A stretch of DNA of 36,310 nt, taken from Citrobacter sp. Res13-Sevr-PEB04-36 (GTDB lineage Bacteria > Pseudomonadota > Gammaproteobacteria > Enterobacterales > Enterobacteriaceae). Both the position numbers and the translations under genes were made by a program. Positions 32,855 through 36,310 of the stretch are shown piece by piece; the first letter of the stretch is position 1, and every line of letters starts with the position of its first letter. The notes under the pieces were generated by a model. It was not told the origin of the DNA. It ran no database searches and saw nothing but the letters and a program-made list of their open reading frames with translations. Location of the stretch: the NCBI RefSeq assembly GCF_015672735.1, contig NZ_JADABY010000072.1:1-36310 (forward strand), in the 5' to 3' direction.

Positions 32855-32883
32855 ATTTTATGGAGACCTGCGCTTTCATGCAA
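32855..32883 (-). promoter_or_regulatory. thrU-tufB operon promoter
   Basis: On the minus strand -35 TTGCAT (32878-32883), a 17-base spacer and -10 TAAAAT (32855-32860) are followed by a GCGCGC discriminator. That layout is typical of stringently controlled stable-RNA promoters. The predicted start is at about 32848. Confidence 0.88.
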
Positions 32884-32930
32884 CTAAAAAATCGCATAAA
32901 ACGTTCTATCGCTCACATTTTACACTATGC

Positions 32931-32977
32931 GACCGATAAATAATCTATTCCCACGCCTGACTGTACAAATTTACAAC
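32931..32977 (-). promoter_or_regulatory. Fis-like activator sites upstream of thrU
   Basis: Two 15-base Fis-like sites are GATTATTTATCGGTC (32931-32945, minus strand) and GTACAAATTTACAAC (32963-32977). Their centres are 32 bases apart, three helical turns, at about -90 and -122 from the predicted start. The E. coli thrU-tufB operon is Fis-activated through such sites. The rest of 32884-33230, up to coaA, shows nothing else I can support. Confidence 0.45.
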
Positions 32978-33230
32978 GTTTCACGACCATCCAGGAGGTG
33001 TTTTGCTCCATCATCTGTTTACCAACTGATGCAAAGTGCCTCTTTTTACATCTGGAATACTCGTCACATTGCTTTTCAGGGGATGATTTTTTCTTATTAT
33101 TCCCTCTCATCTGGTGTTACCCTCCTGCCCATTGTCCAAATTAACTGAAATGTGACGTGCCATTGCGTGCCAGGGATGAATTCATTTTTTATTACTGATC
33201 TGATATCGCAATGACAGCCAGACCATGCGT

Positions 33231-34181
33231 ATGAGTATAAAAGAGCAAGCGTTAATGACGCCTTACCTACAGTTTGATCGCAACCAGTGGGCTGCACTTC
33301 GTGATTCCGTGCCAATGACCCTGAGCGAGGAAGAGATTGCTCGTCTGAAAGGCATTAATGAAGACTTATCGCTGGAAGAAGTTGCCGAGATTTATTTGCC
33401 CTTATCGCGTTTGCTAAATTTTTACATCAGTTCAAACCTGCGACGTCAGGCCGTTCTGGAGCAATTTTTAGGCACCAACGGCGAGCGTATTCCTTATATC
33501 ATCAGCATTGCTGGCAGCGTTGCGGTAGGGAAAAGTACCACCGCGCGCGTCCTGCAGGCATTGTTGAGCCGCTGGCCTGAGCATCGTAAGGTTGAGTTGA
33601 TTACCACCGATGGTTTTCTTCACCCTAACCAGGTGCTGAAGGATCGTGGACTTATGAAGAAGAAAGGCTTCCCGCAGTCCTACGATATGCACCGTCTGGT
33701 TAAATTCGTTTCCGATCTCAAGTCAGGCGTCCCCAACGTTACTGCGCCGGTTTATTCACATCTTATCTATGATGTGATCCCTGATGGAGACAAAACCGTT
33801 GCCCAGCCCGATATATTAATCCTCGAAGGGTTAAACGTATTACAAAGCGGGATGGATTACCCTCACGATCCACATCATGTATTTGTTTCTGACTTTGTCG
33901 ACTTCTCTATTTACGTTGACGCGCCAGAAGAATTACTCCAGACGTGGTATATCAATCGTTTCCTGAAATTCCGTGAAGGGGCCTTTACCAATCCCGACTC
34001 TTATTTCCATAACTACGCCAAACTGTCTGAAGATGAGGCGATCAATACCGCCACATCACTTTGGAAAGAGATTAATGGGTTGAATTTAAAACAAAATATA
34101 CTACCGACACGTGAGCGTGCCAGCTTAATCATGACCAAAAGCGCCAACCATGCCGTTGAACAAGTCAGATTACGGAAATAA
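33231..34181 (+). CDS. coaA: pantothenate kinase (type I)
   Basis: CoaA phosphorylates pantothenate, the first and feedback-regulated step of coenzyme A synthesis. The protein is 316 aa, starting MSIKEQALM. The P-loop GSVAVGKS is at 95-102, and TTDGFLHPN and YDVIPDGD are also typical. An ATG two codons earlier (33225) is open, and neither start has a strong ribosome binding site. E. coli also uses the internal Met9. It is divergent from the thrU operon and converges on birA across a terminator. Confidence 0.97.
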   Translation: MSIKEQALMTPYLQFDRNQWAALRDSVPMTLSEEEIARLKGINEDLSLEEVAEIYLPLSRLLNFYISSNLRRQAVLEQFLGTNGERIPYIISIAGSVAVGKSTTARVLQALLSRWPEHRKVELITTDGFLHPNQVLKDRGLMKKKGFPQSYDMHRLVKFVSDLKSGVPNVTAPVYSHLIYDVIPDGDKTVAQPDILILEGLNVLQSGMDYPHDPHHVFVSDFVDFSIYVDAPEELLQTWYINRFLKFREGAFTNPDSYFHNYAKLSEDEAINTATSLWKEINGLNLKQNILPTRERASLIMTKSANHAVEQVRLRK

Positions 34182-34183
34182 AT

Positions 34184-34213
34184 AAAAAGTGGGGAGTAAC
34201 GGCTCCCCTTTTT
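34184..34213. terminator. bidirectional terminator between coaA and birA
   Basis: GGGGAG (34191-34196) pairs with CTCCCC (34203-34208) around TAACGG. A-rich bases precede it and TTTTTATT follows it, so it can serve both coaA and birA. Confidence 0.9.
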
Positions 34214-34214
34214 A

Positions 34215-35177
34215 TTACTCTGCACTTCTCAGTGATATTTCTCCACCCATCCACGGTTTTATCACACCATCCTGTTCAAGTAATAGCGCACCTTGCGCAT
34301 CTATTCCCCGGGATACACCGAATATTTCTTTATCGCCAATAATCAGTTTAACGGGACGATTGATAAAGTTATCCAGTTTCTTCCAGCGGGAGAGATAAGG
34401 GGCCAAACCTTCTTGTTCAAATAGCACCAGTGCTGCACGCAACTCACGGATCAGTCGGGCTGCAAGCGCATTACGATCAATGTTAATTCCCGCTTCCTGC
34501 AGGTTAATCCACCCCTGATTGACCACATTTTCTTCTACCCGACGCATGGCCATATTAATGCCTGCGCCAATAACAATTTGCGCGGCATCGCCAGTTTTAC
34601 CAGTTAGTTCAACCAGAATTCCTGCGAGTTTACGATCGAGCAGGTAGAGATCGTTGGGCCATTTCACACGCACCTTATCGGCACCCAGATCGCGTAATAC
34701 TTCTGCCATGACGATACCAATGACCAGGCTCAGGCCAATCGCAGCCGCCGGTCCCTGCTCCAGACGCCAGAACATTGAGAGGTAAAGGTTTGCTCCAAAC
34801 GGAGAAAACCATTTTCGCCCACGACGGCCACGTCCGGCCTGCTGATATTCAGCGACGCAGGCATCACCTGATTCCAGTTGCCCAATACGATCCAAAAGGT
34901 ATTGGTTGGTCGAATCAATCACCGGTAGGACGGTAATATTTCCACCATCCAGTTGGGAATGAATAACTGATGAATCCAGGAGCTGAATAGGTTCCGGTAA
35001 GCTGTATCCTTTACCGGGAACGGTAAAGACATCAACACCCCAGTCACGTAACGTCTGGATGTGTTTATTGATAGCCGCACGACTCATGCCGAGCTTTTCA
35101 CCGAGCTGTTCACCTGAATGAAATTCACCATCCGCCAGCAATGAAATCAGCGTCAAGGGTACGGTGTTATCCTTCAT
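34215..35177 (-). CDS. birA: biotin ligase / bio operon repressor
   Basis: BirA makes biotinyl-5'-AMP, attaches biotin to AccB and represses the bio operon. The protein is 320 aa, one shorter than E. coli, lacking the final Lys. The N-terminal helix-turn-helix is at about 22-46. The biotin-binding loop GRGRRGR is at 115-121. KLAGILVEL holds the catalytic Lys (about 183). The C-terminal SH3-like domain is intact. The start overlaps the murB stop by 4 bases, so the two are co-transcribed. Confidence 0.98.
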   Translation of the reverse strand: MKDNTVPLTLISLLADGEFHSGEQLGEKLGMSRAAINKHIQTLRDWGVDVFTVPGKGYSLPEPIQLLDSSVIHSQLDGGNITVLPVIDSTNQYLLDRIGQLESGDACVAEYQQAGRGRRGRKWFSPFGANLYLSMFWRLEQGPAAAIGLSLVIGIVMAEVLRDLGADKVRVKWPNDLYLLDRKLAGILVELTGKTGDAAQIVIGAGINMAMRRVEENVVNQGWINLQEAGINIDRNALAARLIRELRAALVLFEQEGLAPYLSRWKKLDNFINRPVKLIIGDKEIFGVSRGIDAQGALLLEQDGVIKPWMGGEISLRSAE

Positions 35178-36202
35178 GCAATGATCTCCACGGCGTTTAT
35201 TTCCCCCTTCGGTCCAATGAATCGAACTTCCGGCTCAAGCCAGACATTAAATTTCGCACCCACTTTCTGGCGAACGTGATGGGCAAGCTGCACCACATCC
35301 TGGCTTGTTGCATCGTCGGCATTAATAAGCACCAGAGCCTGTTGTTGATGTACCGCAGCGCCACCGATGCGCGCTCCTTTTAGCTGGCATTGATCGATAA
35401 GCCAGCCTGCGGCCAGTTTCACCGAACCATCTTTCTGCGGGTAATGAGGCGCGGCCGGGAATTGCGACAACAATGCCTCAGCAACATCTACGCTGACAAC
35501 GGGATTTTTAAAGAAGCTCCCCGCATTACCCTGTACTTTCGGGTCAGGAAGCTTTGTTGTACGCATATGGCAGACAGCATCAAAAACCTGCTGCGGTGTC
35601 ACCGCCGAAGGATCAAGGCGCGTTAAGTCACCGTAAGTTAGCACCGGCTGCCATTGCTTTAGCAGACGCAGCCCAACAGCAACAATCGCAAAGCGATCCT
35701 GATATTCATGTTTGAAAATGCTATCACGATAGCCGAAACGGCATTCCGCAGCACTGACGCGCAAATGCTTACCCGTAGACAGCTCAACACAGTCCACATA
35801 TTCACAGACACGTTGCAGCTCTACACCGTAAGCACCAATATTCTGGATAGGCGATGAGCCAACACAGCCGGGGATAAGTGCCAGATTTTCCAGCCCAGGC
35901 ATACCTAGCTGCAACGTGTGTTGTACTAGATGATGCCAGTTTTCACCCGCGCCGACGTGCAAATGCCAGGCATCCGCCTGTTCTGTAACCTGAATTCCCT
36001 TAATACGGTTGACGATCACCGTGCCATGAAAGGTATCAAGAAACAAGACGTTGCTCCCTTCGCCCAGGATCAAAACTGGATGATGTAATACGGTGGCTGA
36101 TTGCCAGGCATTCAGTAGTTGTTGCTCATTTTCGGCGCAGACAAGCTCATTAGCATACTGATCGATACCGAAGGTGTTCCAGGCTTTAAGGGAGTGATTC
36201 AT
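35174..36202 (-). CDS. murB: UDP-N-acetylenolpyruvoylglucosamine reductase
   Basis: MurB is an FAD enzyme that reduces UDP-GlcNAc-enolpyruvate to UDP-MurNAc in peptidoglycan synthesis. The protein is 342 aa, as in E. coli (type I). The FAD-binding part has [13 protein letters not shown] and [17 protein letters not shown]. The [11 protein letters not shown]er and the Glu in LEPEVRFIG supply the active-site proton donors. AGGAAAG precedes the ATG. In E. coli it lies next to the rrnB 5S gene, which should be beyond the right edge here. Confidence 0.98.
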   Translation of the reverse strand: MNHSLKAWNTFGIDQYANELVCAENEQQLLNAWQSATVLHHPVLILGEGSNVLFLDTFHGTVIVNRIKGIQVTEQADAWHLHVGAGENWHHLVQHTLQLGMPGLENLALIPGCVGSSPIQNIGAYGVELQRVCEYVDCVELSTGKHLRVSAAECRFGYRDSIFKHEYQDRFAIVAVGLRLLKQWQPVLTYGDLTRLDPSAVTPQQVFDAVCHMRTTKLPDPKVQGNAGSFFKNPVVSVDVAEALLSQFPAAPHYPQKDGSVKLAAGWLIDQCQLKGARIGGAAVHQQQALVLINADDATSQDVVQLAHHVRQKVGAKFNVWLEPEVRFIGPKGEINAVEIIA

Positions 36203-36282
36203 AGACGCTTTCCTGATGCAAAATCGCGCTTAGTTTACCGCATATGCCGCAGGATGGCTTGTGTTATGGAAGAGTGGGTATC

Positions 36283-36308
36283 GATGACGCTGCGCTTATC
36301 AGGCTTAC
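36283..36308. repeat. partial REP element at the right edge
   Basis: GATGACGCTGCGCTTATCAG followed by GCTTAC matches the right part of the REP consensus; the left arm is degenerate. It lies 80 bases upstream of the murB start. The window ends here, so a partner unit may follow. Confidence 0.6.
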
Positions 36309-36310
36309 CC

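Noticed and set aside
32927..33148. 73-aa open frame upstream of coaA, with AGGAGGTG at 32993-33000
   Set aside because: The strong Shine-Dalgarno-like sequence is in the middle of the frame and has no start codon at a usable distance except a TTG opening eight codons. The region overlaps the thrU upstream activating sites.

Overview
This window is a conserved housekeeping block from an enterobacterial (Enterobacteriaceae) chromosome, matching the Escherichia/Salmonella/Citrobacter group in gene order and protein sequence. It corresponds to the segment between two rRNA operons (rrnE side on the left, rrnB side on the right in E. coli). Remembered protein differences (for example in RplL and ZraS) suggest it is not E. 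coli itself, and it looks closer to Citrobacter, Salmonella or Enterobacter. I cannot fix the genus from sequence alone.

Layout. 1-395 holds an rRNA P1 promoter firing leftward out of the window and the PurR-controlled purHD promoter and leader. 396-3290 is purHD (purine synthesis). 3287-6701 is the zinc-responsive envelope-stress system zraR-zraS / zraP, with two sigma-54 promoters and two ZraR-type boxes between the divergent units. 6712-6789 is a REP/BIME element. 6791-11158 is a leftward series: yjaH, hupA, yjaG, nfi, hemE, nudC. rsd (anti-sigma-70) follows on the plus strand. 11801-17356 is the TPP-riboswitch-controlled thiCEFSGH operon. 17390-18640 is the least conventional stretch: a cspA-family cold-shock gene with a cspA-like long leader, then about 0.5 kb without a convincing gene. 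That stretch looks like an independent RNA, with a promoter, a 5' hairpin, degenerate repeats and an intrinsic terminator. E. coli K-12 carries the heat-shock gene htrC at this position.

18650-32840 is the leftward transcription/translation block, in transcription order thrU-tyrU-glyT-thrT-tufB, secE-nusG, rplK-rplA, rplJ-rplL-rpoB-rpoC. It carries the known control elements: an rRNA-like promoter with Fis-like sites, the L1 operator, the L10 leader, and the rplL-rpoB attenuator with its processing region. 33231-36202 holds coaA (plus) converging on murB-birA (minus).

Work together: purHD, thi, coaA, birA and hemE make purines and cofactors. The tRNA/tufB/ribosomal protein/RNA polymerase genes form the growth-rate-controlled gene-expression machinery. 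Rsd, HU and Csp act as global regulators. The strongest candidate for something undescribed is the putative RNA between csp and rpoC (about 17990-18515, minus strand).
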